DNA of 64,000 nucleotides from Thauera sp. (lineage in GTDB: Bacteria; Pseudomonadota; Gammaproteobacteria; Burkholderiales; Rhodocyclaceae), in assembly GCA_024235615.1 (NCBI GenBank), contig JACKMB010000001.1, positions 682,001 to 746,000 of the forward strand, read 5' to 3'. This document shows positions 9,970-17,826 of the stretch, in pieces. How positions within the stretch are numbered: the first letter of the stretch is position 1; each line of letters opens with the position of its first letter. The notes beneath the pieces were generated by a model. That model worked only from the letters and a program-made list of their open reading frames with translations, was not told the origin of the DNA and did not search any database. A program made the translations under genes and the position numbers.

Positions 9970-11181
9970 CTATGCGTTCCTGCGCAGCGCATCGACCGGC
10001 TGAATGCGAGCGACCCGCCAGGCGGGCAGCAGGGATGCGAGCACGGTGGCGACCAGTCCCACCGAAAAACTGCTCGCAAGCACGCTGGGCACCAGGCGGA
10101 TATGCGCCGTATAGCCCAGATTCGCGTTCGGGGGCGGTGGCATTTCGATCCCGATCGCGGACAGCACCAGCGCACTCACACCGCCCAGCGCGACGCCCAA
10201 GCCGCCACCGATCATGCCGAGCAGGACGTTTTCGACGATCACCAGCCGGCGGATGTCACCGCGCCGGTTGCCGAGCGCCATCATCGTGCCGAACTCGCCC
10301 ACACGTTCGAATGCGCTCATGTTCACGCTGTTGGCGACTCCCAGCAGCACGAGCACGAGGATGATCAGTTGCAGGAAACCGAACTGCCGCTCGTACAGCG
10401 CAACCGTGTTCTCGTAAAAGGAGTTCAAGGTACGCCAGGTCAGCACAGCGAAACCGCTCCCTGCCAGGCCTGAGCGCAAGGCCTCAGCGGTCGACTCGGT
10501 GAGTGGGGTCTCACGCAGGGAAATCACGAACGTATTGACTCCCGCGGTGCCGAGCAACTCCTGCGCAGCCTCGAGCGAAATGCTGACCGCGCGTAGATCG
10601 AAATCGGCCGAGAAGCTCTGGAACACCCCGACAACCTCGAGTTCCAGGCTGTTCAGCGCCCCATCGAGCGTATTCGCAAGCAGCGTCACGTAGTCGCCCG
10701 GTTCCAGCTTGAGTGCCTGCGCCACGCCCTGGCCGAGGAGGACGCCGTATCGATCCGCCGCGCCGAGCTGGCGGCCGGCTGTGATCTTGAGCTGGCTCCC
10801 GAGGACAGCCTCCTTGTCTGCCTCCACGCCCTGGCCGACGATGGCCCAATCCGACCGGCCGTTGTTGATCAGCCCGGAGAAGTTGACCCGTGCCATGACG
10901 TCCTCGACGCCCGGCCGGGCCGCGAGCAAGCCGCGCAGGCCCTCAGAATCCTCGATCACGTAACGCTCCGGGCTACGCGCGCCACGCTCCTGGAACCCTT
11001 CCTTCGCCACCTGGATGTGTCCCGACTGCGAATGGATCAGCGCCTCGCCAAGCTGGTGATAGACGTCGTGCACGAATCCACCGCTGAGGATCAGCGCCAT
11101 CACCCCGAAAACGATCGCTGCGAGCGTCATTGCGGTCCGCAAGCGCTGACGGACGATGTTGCGGAATGCAAGCCTGAACAT
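9970..11181 (-). CDS. FtsX-like ABC transporter permease (distal)
   Basis: A 403-residue MacB/LolC-type permease. An N-terminal helix (residues ~18-40) is followed by a large periplasmic MacB core domain (~45-250). Three C-terminal helices (~275-395) carry the FtsX signature, with FGTMMALGNRRGDIRRLV between helices. Such proteins drive extraction or extrusion of lipids and lipoproteins by mechanotransmission rather than passage through a pore. It lies 14 bases downstream of a paralogous permease gene and the two are clearly one operon. The usual LolD/MacB-type ATPase gene is absent beside them. Confidence 0.88.
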   Translation of the reverse strand: MFRLAFRNIVRQRLRTAMTLAAIVFGVMALILSGGFVHDVYHQLGEALIHSQSGHIQVAKEGFQERGARSPERYVIEDSEGLRGLLAARPGVEDVMARVNFSGLINNGRSDWAIVGQGVEADKEAVLGSQLKITAGRQLGAADRYGVLLGQGVAQALKLEPGDYVTLLANTLDGALNSLELEVVGVFQSFSADFDLRAVSISLEAAQELLGTAGVNTFVISLRETPLTESTAEALRSGLAGSGFAVLTWRTLNSFYENTVALYERQFGFLQLIILVLVLLGVANSVNMSAFERVGEFGTMMALGNRRGDIRRLVIVENVLLGMIGGGLGVALGGVSALVLSAIGIEMPPPPNANLGYTAHIRLVPSVLASSFSVGLVATVLASLLPAWRVARIQPVDALRRNA

Positions 11182-11195
11182 GGTGCGGCAGACTC

Positions 11196-12443
11196 CTAGC
11201 GGTTATGACGAAGGGCGTCCACGATCTCCAGCCGCGAAGCCTTCCAGGCTGGGTAGGCACTCGCTGCGAGCGTGGTCACGAGGGCAAGGCCAAGCGCCTG
11301 TACCAACAGCGAGACGGTCACCAGGATCTCGCCGCGATAGCTCTCGGACATGCCGGGCGGCGGCGGCATGGGGATCCCCACCCAGGAGATCGCGAATCCA
11401 CCGACGACGCCAAGGATTGCGCCCATTGCGGCCCCGGTGAGACCAATGGTCAGTCCCTCGAACAGGAACTGCCGCAAGATCTGGCGGCGGGTCCGTCCGA
11501 TGGCCATGCAGGTGCCGATCTCCGCCGTGCGCTCAAAAACGTTCATCATCATGATGTTGGAGATGCTGAGCACGATGATGATGCCGATGATGGTCTGTAC
11601 CACGCCCATCTGGCGTGACAACAGGGAAACGAGCTTGCTGTAGAAATCCGCCATCTCGTACCAGGGAACGAAGACGAGGCCGCTCCCGGAGTGGCCGGCG
11701 CGCAACGACTCCAGCACCGCGGGGGTCCGCGCGGTATCGTCGAGAACGAGGATCAGGCGATGCACATCCTCTGTCCGCAGCAGGCGTTGCGCGAGCGCGA
11801 GCGGCATCCTCGCGGCAGAGTCATCGTAGGCCTTGCTAACGGTGGTGAACAATCCTGCCACCACCGCCTCCACCGCATTCAGGCCGCCGGCAGCCGTGTT
11901 TGCGAGCAGGACAACCCGGTCCCCCACCCGCACTCCGAGGTTCTCGGCCAAGCCGCGACCAAGCAGAATCCCTTCGTCCGACGCACCCGACAGGACGGAG
12001 CCTTCGGCCACGATCATCGCCCTGCTGAGGACACGCTCGGCCTCCGGATCGACGCCTTCCCCAAGGAAGGACAGGGTGTGCTCCCCATGGCTGATCATGC
12101 CGTTGAATGCAAGGCGCGGTGCAATGACCTTCAGTCCAGGGACGGCCGCAAGCCGGCCAAGCTCGGCGGGTCCGTCGTCCACCAGGAACTCGAAGGGATC
12201 CGCCTGGCCGTGTTCGAGGTAGCCGTCGCGAACCACATGTACGTGCCCGAGTCCGTTCTGGATCGTGCCCTCGCGTGTCGCCCAGAAGATCCACTCGACG
12301 AAGCCCGTCGCCAGCACCAGCGCGACCACACCAAAGGCGACCGCGATCACCCCGAAAAGGCTGCGCCGGTATTGCCGCGTGACGTTGCGCGCGGCGGCAC
12401 GATACTCCTGGATGAGATAGGCGAACGCGCCAGGCAGCCTCAT
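11196..12443 (-). CDS. FtsX-like ABC transporter permease (proximal)
   Basis: A 415-residue permease paralogous to the next gene. One N-terminal helix (residues ~25-50) comes first, then a periplasmic MacB-type domain with paired LLGRGLAENLG and DRVVLLANTAAGG segments, and three C-terminal helices with the IGTCMAIGRTRRQIL loop typical of FtsX. It is the first gene of a two-gene minus-strand operon that diverges from the PEP-CTERM gene, so the 370-base gap between them may control both. Two different permeases suggest a heterodimer of the LolCE type. Partner ATPase and cargo are unknown. Confidence 0.88.
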   Translation of the reverse strand: MRLPGAFAYLIQEYRAAARNVTRQYRRSLFGVIAVAFGVVALVLATGFVEWIFWATREGTIQNGLGHVHVVRDGYLEHGQADPFEFLVDDGPAELGRLAAVPGLKVIAPRLAFNGMISHGEHTLSFLGEGVDPEAERVLSRAMIVAEGSVLSGASDEGILLGRGLAENLGVRVGDRVVLLANTAAGGLNAVEAVVAGLFTTVSKAYDDSAARMPLALAQRLLRTEDVHRLILVLDDTARTPAVLESLRAGHSGSGLVFVPWYEMADFYSKLVSLLSRQMGVVQTIIGIIIVLSISNIMMMNVFERTAEIGTCMAIGRTRRQILRQFLFEGLTIGLTGAAMGAILGVVGGFAISWVGIPMPPPPGMSESYRGEILVTVSLLVQALGLALVTTLAASAYPAWKASRLEIVDALRHNR

Positions 12444-12584
12444 TTGCTCCCCCGATATGCCACCGCCACGTCGGTCCTCCGCTTGCGCAAGTTCCTCATC
12501 TTAGCCTGTCGCCCACCTTGCCTGCATGCCCTCCCAAGGCAGCACACCGAAAGAAACCCCTTGGTCTTGCCCATGGAGACAGTC

Positions 12585-12608
12585 CAGCCAGCCAGCCAGC
12601 CAGCCAGC
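12585..12608. repeat. Tetranucleotide repeat (CAGC)x6
   Basis: Six perfect tandem copies of CAGC lie in the non-coding gap between the divergent permease and PEP-CTERM genes, four bases before the dyad at 12613. Being non-coding and next to a probable regulator site, it could change length by strand slippage. Confidence 0.9.
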
Positions 12609-12612
12609 CGCA

Positions 12613-12635
12613 GAGTGTCGGTTTTTTTTACACTC
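12613..12635. promoter_or_regulatory. Dyad GAGTGT-N11-ACACTC, candidate activator (PrsR) site
   Basis: A perfect 6-base inverted repeat flanks an 11-base spacer made of CGG followed by eight T. It lies 94 bases upstream of the sigma-54 -24 element, the distance expected of an enhancer site for a sigma-54 activator. It may equally serve the divergent permease operon. Assignment to PrsR is inference from genome context. Confidence 0.5.
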
Positions 12636-12728
12636 ACCACGACAAAACCCAGGATCATTTTCAATCGGACACTTTTCAGAATCTATTTTCCTTTTATTTT
12701 CCGTGCCTTACCCAGGATCAACGATTAG

Positions 12729-12744
12729 TGGCACGGCGTTTGCT
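12729..12744 (+). promoter_or_regulatory. Sigma-54 (RpoN) -24/-12 promoter
   Basis: TGGCACG-GCGT-TTGCT matches the consensus TGGCACG-N4-TTGCW at every defined position, with the invariant GG at 12730-12731 and GC at 12742-12743 and correct spacing. Transcription would begin near 12755, leaving a leader of about 60 bases before the PEP-CTERM gene start at 12814. Confidence 0.85.
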
Positions 12745-12813
12745 TATTGATGCATGGCCCGGCGAATGAATCTCGGGTGAACTTTGAAGCTAATCGACAC
12801 AATGAGGTCACTC

Positions 12814-13716
12814 ATGAAACTCAAGACTCTCGCAGCAGCGGTCCTGCTCGCCGGCATGGCTACGGGCGCGGCTCAGGCGGCCCCCTGGGTTGGCAATTTC
12901 AACACGTCCAACGGTGCGACCTTCAACGACGGGTTGCTGCTCAACATCGACGGTTTCGACATCTACTCGCAGGGTTCGGCGGCGTTCTTCGTCGGTGGCA
13001 CCCAGCTCTCTCCGACCGGCAGCACGCTGGCCGTCGGTGATATCGTGACCACCTACTACCAAGGCGTAGTCAGCGCGTTCAACACCGGTGTCTCGTCGCC
13101 CAACCTTGCGTGGGCCTCCCAGCCGGGTGGTAGCTACCAGCTCACCGTCGCCGCCGTGTTCAACGAGATCGTGACTTTTGCTACCCCGGGCTTTGCACTG
13201 GTTCAGCCCATTTCCGGCGGTCGCGTTTCCGTATTCTATGACGACGCCACTCTCAGCAACAGCTTCATCACGAGCACGGCTCAAGTGTTGGCCGGGACTG
13301 GCTACACTGACGGCCTGTTGATCGCCGACGGCAGCGTCAGCGGCGCCTCCCTTCCGACCTCCTTCTCGACCGACGGAACTGAGGCGGGTGGCGTTGCCAA
13401 CCTGAAGGGCCCCCTCACCTTGGCTCAGGCCGGTTGGGACGATCCTGCTAACCTCGCCGACGTCGTGGGTTTCCTGCCCACGGTTCCGAGCGACTACTCC
13501 TCAAGGACCACGCTGCAGTTCGGTCCGAACGAAGGAACCTCCTTCCAGACCAAAAACTTCTTCGACGCTGCCAACGGCTGGACGCCGGTCGCCTCGATCG
13601 CTGACCGGACCATCCGTGCCGACGCGAACGTGAACCTCATTCCCGAACCCGCCACGCTGGCCCTGCTCGGCCTCGGCTTGGTCGGTGCCGGCTTGGCTCG
13701 CCGCCGCAAGGCTTGA
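12814..13716 (+). CDS. PEP-CTERM sorting-domain secreted protein
   Basis: A 300-residue secreted protein with an N-terminal signal peptide (MKLKTLAAAVLLAGMATG, cleavage after AQA) and a C-terminal PEP-CTERM tripartite tag: NLIPEPATLA, a hydrophobic helix, and the basic end RRRKA. The tag is the substrate signal for exosortase (XrtA). The central region is rich in Gly, Ser, Thr and Asn, looks like beta-rich surface protein, and has no family I recognise. I chose the ATG at 12814, with TGAGGTC just upstream, over an in-frame TTG at 12784 that would extend the signal peptide. It is preceded by a sigma-54 promoter and followed by a strong terminator, so it is monocistronic. Confidence 0.92.
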   Translation: MKLKTLAAAVLLAGMATGAAQAAPWVGNFNTSNGATFNDGLLLNIDGFDIYSQGSAAFFVGGTQLSPTGSTLAVGDIVTTYYQGVVSAFNTGVSSPNLAWASQPGGSYQLTVAAVFNEIVTFATPGFALVQPISGGRVSVFYDDATLSNSFITSTAQVLAGTGYTDGLLIADGSVSGASLPTSFSTDGTEAGGVANLKGPLTLAQAGWDDPANLADVVGFLPTVPSDYSSRTTLQFGPNEGTSFQTKNFFDAANGWTPVASIADRTIRADANVNLIPEPATLALLGLGLVGAGLARRRKA

Positions 13717-13735
13717 GTCCGGTTCGAAGCGCATC

Positions 13736-13766
13736 AGAAAGAGGCCTGCGGGCCTCTTTCTTTTTC
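13736..13766 (+). terminator. Rho-independent terminator after the PEP-CTERM gene
   Basis: Arms AGAAAGAGGCC (13736-13746) and GGCCTCTTTCT (13751-13761) form a perfect 11-bp stem with a TGCG loop, followed by more T residues. Confidence 0.9.
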
Positions 13767-13785
13767 TGCAGGCTAGAATCGCTAC

Positions 13786-14457
13786 ATGAAGACTGATGCC
13801 CGGGATTTCCTGCTTTCCACGCTGTTGATCGGACTCAATCTGGCAGCGTCCGCATTCGCGCTATCCCTATGCTGGCCCCTCGTCACGACGCTGGCCGGAT
13901 CTTTCGCACAGGTGGTCGGCGCTTTGCTGGCACCAGCGACCTATGGGCTGTGCACGGCCGCTTCTCTGGCGCTGCTAGGACGCTTTCATCCGCTGCGCGA
14001 GGGTGAATATGACCTCGCACACGAACAGTTCACCCAGTGGAAAGTGCGGCATGTTGTCGCCGAACTCGGCAAACTGGCGTTGTCACTCTATTTTCCGGTC
14101 TTCGCACGTGCGGCCTTCTATGCCTTGTTCGGCACCCGGGTGGGGCGCCAGGTGGCAGTGGCGGGCAAGATCCTCGATCCGGGGCTCACCGTCCTCGAGG
14201 AAGGCTGCGTTCTCGGTGAGGGTTGTATCGTCACCTCGCACACAATGTGGGGCGAGCGCTTCGTTATGCGTGAAGTACATGTCGGTGCGAACGCGACCGT
14301 CGGGGTGGGCTGCATCCTGATGCCCGGGGTGCGCGTTGGCAGCCGTGCCGTACTGCTCCCAGGATCGGTCGTCAAGACCGGTACCGTGATCGGCAGTGGC
14401 GAGATCTGGGGGGGCGTCCCAGCATCCCGCCTCAAGGGCCCCGGCGACCACGCCTGA
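13786..14457 (+). CDS. Membrane-anchored left-handed beta-helix acyltransferase
   Basis: A 223-residue protein. The first ~75 residues hold two hydrophobic helices. A hexapeptide-repeat (left-handed beta-helix) domain occupies ~120-215, with steps such as VHVGANATVGVGC and VRVGSRAVLLPGS and the terminal GVPASRLKG found in acetyl- and succinyl-transferases. Related short domains occur in CapG/WbbJ-like sugar O-acetyltransferases and in the C-terminal part of some adenylating enzymes. An acyl donor site is expected but the acceptor is unknown. It sits between the PEP-CTERM gene and the convergent four-gene oxidase/glycosyltransferase operon, which supports a role in decorating the same product. 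Confidence 0.72.
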   Translation: MKTDARDFLLSTLLIGLNLAASAFALSLCWPLVTTLAGSFAQVVGALLAPATYGLCTAASLALLGRFHPLREGEYDLAHEQFTQWKVRHVVAELGKLALSLYFPVFARAAFYALFGTRVGRQVAVAGKILDPGLTVLEEGCVLGEGCIVTSHTMWGERFVMREVHVGANATVGVGCILMPGVRVGSRAVLLPGSVVKTGTVIGSGEIWGGVPASRLKGPGDHA

Positions 14458-14472
14458 GTCATCACGGCCGGC

Positions 14473-14982
14473 TCAGCTCGCAGCCGCTCGGCGTTCGCTT
14501 TCGACGCGTTCCCGGAGGGCTTCGTTAACCTGCACGAAACCGCGCAGCACGTTGTCGCGCAACCACGGGGCAAACAGCGGCACGAGCAATCCGGAAAATG
14601 TTTCTCGCTGCCTCACGACCACCCCGCCGCTTGCGCGTGGCTCCAGTTCGAAGCGGTGGAGTCCGTCCATCAGACCACGCACGCCGAAATGCCCGAGCCA
14701 GGCAAAGCTCTTCCCGGCCTCGACTTCGGTCACCCGAAGCCGGTAGCGATCGCGCTTGAGGCCGGGCCACTCGATCAGGACGTGCAATTCACCACCGACG
14801 ACGGCTTCGCCAGCGGCCTCCGGAAGGGCTGGATTCCACTCGGCATAGCGATCGACGCGAACCAGGATCTCCCAGACGCTTTCGACCGGTGCATCGACGA
14901 ACACTTCGGTCTCGAGGCGCAGACAGAAGAATCCCTCGCGGAAGACCCGTGGCGACGCATTGCCTGCAAGCATCCCTTGCAT
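14473..14982 (-). CDS. SRPBCC-fold (polyketide cyclase/START-like) protein
   Basis: A 169-residue protein of the SRPBCC superfamily, whose helix-grip fold binds hydrophobic ligands. The family hallmark comes early: ETEVFVDAPVESVWEILV, then DRYAEWNP. It is the last gene of the overlapping minus-strand operon. An open frame also allows a TTG start at 14991 overlapping the stop of the GMC gene. I prefer the ATG at 14982, because a GGAGG lies about 10 bases before it. No catalytic residues can be assigned. It may act as a lipid-binding, cyclase-like or carrier protein for the pathway intermediate. Confidence 0.78.
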   Translation of the reverse strand: MQGMLAGNASPRVFREGFFCLRLETEVFVDAPVESVWEILVRVDRYAEWNPALPEAAGEAVVGGELHVLIEWPGLKRDRYRLRVTEVEAGKSFAWLGHFGVRGLMDGLHRFELEPRASGGVVVRQRETFSGLLVPLFAPWLRDNVLRGFVQVNEALRERVESERRAAAS

Positions 14983-14987
14983 CCTCG

Positions 14988-16595
14988 TCAAACCTCCGCG
15001 TGATTCCGGGTCAGCATGTGTTCCGCCACGCGCAGTGCGTTCGCCGCAATCGTCAAGGCGGGATTGGTTCCGCCACTCGAGGGAAAGAACGAGGCATCGA
15101 CCACATACAGATTGGCGACTCCGTGCGCGCGGTTGTTGCGATCGAGCACACTGCTTGCCGGATCGTCACCGAAGCGGCAGGTCCCGCACACGTGCGCGAG
15201 CATTCGGTTCTTCTCCGCCTGCCGGAGCGGGAGAAATCGATAGGGTTTCAGCGCGCGCGCAATGCCTTGCCGGAAGAGCCGCAGGCGGGCTCGATCGGGC
15301 TCGCGCAGGACGTAATGAACCCGTGGTGGATCGCCCGCCTCGATACGGTTGTCGGGGTAAGGAAGATCCTCCATGATCCCTGCCAGCAGCACTCCCCGTC
15401 GGAACAAGGCCGCCAGACCGCGTTCAAGCAGCGGTCGCATCGCCTTCGCCACGACGCCAGCGAACGGCAGCGCAGCGGACGCATCGGCGATCACCTCCGT
15501 GGCCAGCATCGAAGCGGGCGGCAAGGCGCCAAAGGACTGCAGGGTGCCGAGCTTTTCTCCTGCGCCAACATAGAAATCGCTCAGCCCGATCTCCTTGGAC
15601 CGCGGATCGCCCCGCGCGCGCGTGAAGACCAGGTAGAGATCGACGCCATGACGCATGAGGTTGCGTCCAACCAGTCCGGAACGGTTCGCGAGCCCGTCGG
15701 GCCAGCCCGGTGAGCGCGACGAAAGCAACAGGCACGGGGTCGCCAGCGCACCTGCACCGAGGGCGTAATGCCTGGCACGGACACGGAACTCCGTCCCGTG
15801 CCGCCGACACACGAGGGCGGTGATGCGATCGCCCGCCGCCTCGAGCGTGATCGCCTCGCACTCGTCCAGCAATACCGCACCGTGCTCACGGACGGCCGGC
15901 CTCAGGCAGCTACGCGCTGCATCGTTCTTGCAATCGCGCGCGCAAAGAAAACCCTGACAGCAGGCGCAATCGTTCACAAACTCGCATGCGAGCGGCAAAC
16001 GATAAGGATGCAGACCCGCGGCAGCGAAATGCCTGGCCAGTTCCGCATTGTGCGGCCCCGGAACTGGGGCGGCGGGCAAGGCCTCGTCGGCTGGGCGCAG
16101 CGGGTCGCGCGCGCCGCGCACGCGATACAGTCGCTCGGCGCGACGGTAGAAGGGAAGCATCTCCTCGTAGGAAACCGGCCACGCATCCGGCAGCGAGGAG
16201 CCGCCGGCCAGCGCATGCAAACGGGGGCCAGGGCGAAAGTCCTCCGGGAAGAACCGCTCCATTGCCATGCCGAAGAGCGCGCTGCTGCCGCCCCCCCCGC
16301 AGCCCAACAAGGGAACGAAGCCGCCGCCCCCCGAGAGGACCTCTTCGCTCCAGCGCCCTCCTTGGCGCAACAAGGCCTGGTGGCGGGGAGCGGCAAGCGC
16401 AGCCTCCTCGAAATGCGTCTCGGGATAGAAACCGCGCAACCCGTCCGAGGGTTCGAGACCCGCCCGCCCCTTCTCGACGAACAGCACCCTCTGGCCAGCA
16501 GCAGCCAAGGCATGACCCAGGGTCGCCCCCCCCACGCCGGTGCCGACCACCACGCAGTCCCAAATCCGATCCGTCACCGCCGCGAGATCATCCAC
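14988..16595 (-). CDS. GMC-family FAD oxidoreductase
   Basis: A 535-residue glucose-methanol-choline oxidoreductase. The N-terminal FAD motif is VVGTGVGGATLG. A glycine-rich LGCGGGGSSALF flavin segment follows near residue 100. A cysteine cluster around 210-230 (CACCQGFLC...CK) is seen in long-chain alcohol oxidase and cholesterol-oxidase-like members. The C-terminal block has HVCGTCRFG, then VVDASFFPSSGGTNPALT, which carries the catalytic His/Asn region. It starts with GTG, overlapping the glycosyltransferase stop by 8 bases. It is likely to oxidise an alcohol of a hydrophobic substrate; the exact substrate is unknown. Confidence 0.88.
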   Translation of the reverse strand: MDDLAAVTDRIWDCVVVGTGVGGATLGHALAAAGQRVLFVEKGRAGLEPSDGLRGFYPETHFEEAALAAPRHQALLRQGGRWSEEVLSGGGGFVPLLGCGGGGSSALFGMAMERFFPEDFRPGPRLHALAGGSSLPDAWPVSYEEMLPFYRRAERLYRVRGARDPLRPADEALPAAPVPGPHNAELARHFAAAGLHPYRLPLACEFVNDCACCQGFLCARDCKNDAARSCLRPAVREHGAVLLDECEAITLEAAGDRITALVCRRHGTEFRVRARHYALGAGALATPCLLLSSRSPGWPDGLANRSGLVGRNLMRHGVDLYLVFTRARGDPRSKEIGLSDFYVGAGEKLGTLQSFGALPPASMLATEVIADASAALPFAGVVAKAMRPLLERGLAALFRRGVLLAGIMEDLPYPDNRIEAGDPPRVHYVLREPDRARLRLFRQGIARALKPYRFLPLRQAEKNRMLAHVCGTCRFGDDPASSVLDRNNRAHGVANLYVVDASFFPSSGGTNPALTIAANALRVAEHMLTRNHAEV

Positions 16596-17826
16596 GGAGC
16601 ACCTCGTCCACCACTGCCGTCAGTCGCGCCACCGGATCGTAGCCTGCGATGCTACGCCCCATCTCGCGCGCGCGCAGATGAATGGCGGAATCATCCAGCA
16701 GGTCCCGGACCCGCGCACGCAGACCAGCTATCGACAACGAGTCGCTTCTCACGCAGACTCCAACTCCAGCCGATTCGACGTAGCTCATGCTCAACTGTTG
16801 ATCCATGTGCGCAGCGATGCCGAGTACCGGCTTGCCCTCGGCGAGGGCCTGGTAGACCGTCAGGCTGCCACCGTTACAGATCATCAGATCCGCGCGTGCT
16901 GCGAGACGCTCGCCCGGGGCAAAATCGACCAGCCTTGCATTGCTCGGTACGCTCCGGGGGATGGCCTTGCCCGCGGTGGTTACCATGACCAGCACATCGA
17001 GGCCGGCGAGTGCCTGCAACACCACGTCGAGCAATTCCGCTCGCCCGGAACTTCCCAGCGTGACGTAGACCAGCGGCCGGTCGTCGGGGAGTGCATCCCA
17101 CCACTCGGGCAGGGGAACGGCGGGCGACCACGACACCGGCCCAATATACGTGTGCGAGGGGGGCAGGTCGACCGTCGGCACAAGTTCCGCTGCATCCACG
17201 TAGAGAGTCCGATCGGCATCGGCGTAGACGCTGAACCAGTCATTGCCCAGTCCGGCGAGTCCGTGCTCGGCCCGCACACGGTTGAGCGGCCTGCACTGGA
17301 GTGCCGAGGCCACCGGCCACACCGCGCGGAACAGCCAGGCTGCGAGTGCCGACGGCAGCACACGACCAATGGGCAGCTCAGGCATGGGCAGGCGACGCGT
17401 CGGCGTATAGGGGCTCCAATACGCGTTGACCAGCGACAGATAAGGCACGCCAGCCAGCCGCGCGCTCACGGACAGCGAGAGGCGGTGATCGCCAACCACC
17501 ACGTCGGGACGCAAGCCCTCCAGAAGCGCAAGGTCCGCAGCCACGTAAGCGCGCAGCGTGGCCGCATCGTAAAGGGGCCGCCCACGCGCCACATTGTCCA
17601 GGAAACGATCACTCGGCATCGTCTCGAGCTCATGCAGTGCGCAGGACAATGGCCCGAGAAAGCGCGCAAAACGAGGATCCGCAGCCAGATGCACCTCGAA
17701 GCGCTCGGGATCGATCGCCCGCGCGAGCGCGACCGGACGAGCGAGATGCGCGAGCGTGACCGCGTCCGCGACGAATAGCACGCGCGGACGCCGTCTTTCC
17801 CGCGCGACGTCGGTGACGGCGATCAC
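16588..17826 (-). CDS. Glycosyltransferase, MGT/UGT-like (GT-B fold)
   Basis: A 412-residue GT-B enzyme similar in layout to macrolide/UDP-glucuronosyl-type transferases. The N-terminal half has the ALARAIDPERFEVHLAADPR acceptor-side strand pattern. The C-terminal half has YVTLGSSGRAELLDVVLQAL and then the donor-binding motif near residues 320-345 (ICNGGSLTVYQALAEGKPVL), a variant of the HxGG(S/T) signature with Asn in place of His. It overlaps its neighbours on both sides by 4-8 bases. A soluble enzyme glycosylating a small or lipid-like aglycone is more likely than a polysaccharide polymerase. Confidence 0.85.
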   Translation of the reverse strand: MIAVTDVARERRRPRVLFVADAVTLAHLARPVALARAIDPERFEVHLAADPRFARFLGPLSCALHELETMPSDRFLDNVARGRPLYDAATLRAYVAADLALLEGLRPDVVVGDHRLSLSVSARLAGVPYLSLVNAYWSPYTPTRRLPMPELPIGRVLPSALAAWLFRAVWPVASALQCRPLNRVRAEHGLAGLGNDWFSVYADADRTLYVDAAELVPTVDLPPSHTYIGPVSWSPAVPLPEWWDALPDDRPLVYVTLGSSGRAELLDVVLQALAGLDVLVMVTTAGKAIPRSVPSNARLVDFAPGERLAARADLMICNGGSLTVYQALAEGKPVLGIAAHMDQQLSMSYVESAGVGVCVRSDSLSIAGLRARVRDLLDDSAIHLRAREMGRSIAGYDPVARLTAVVDEVLRG

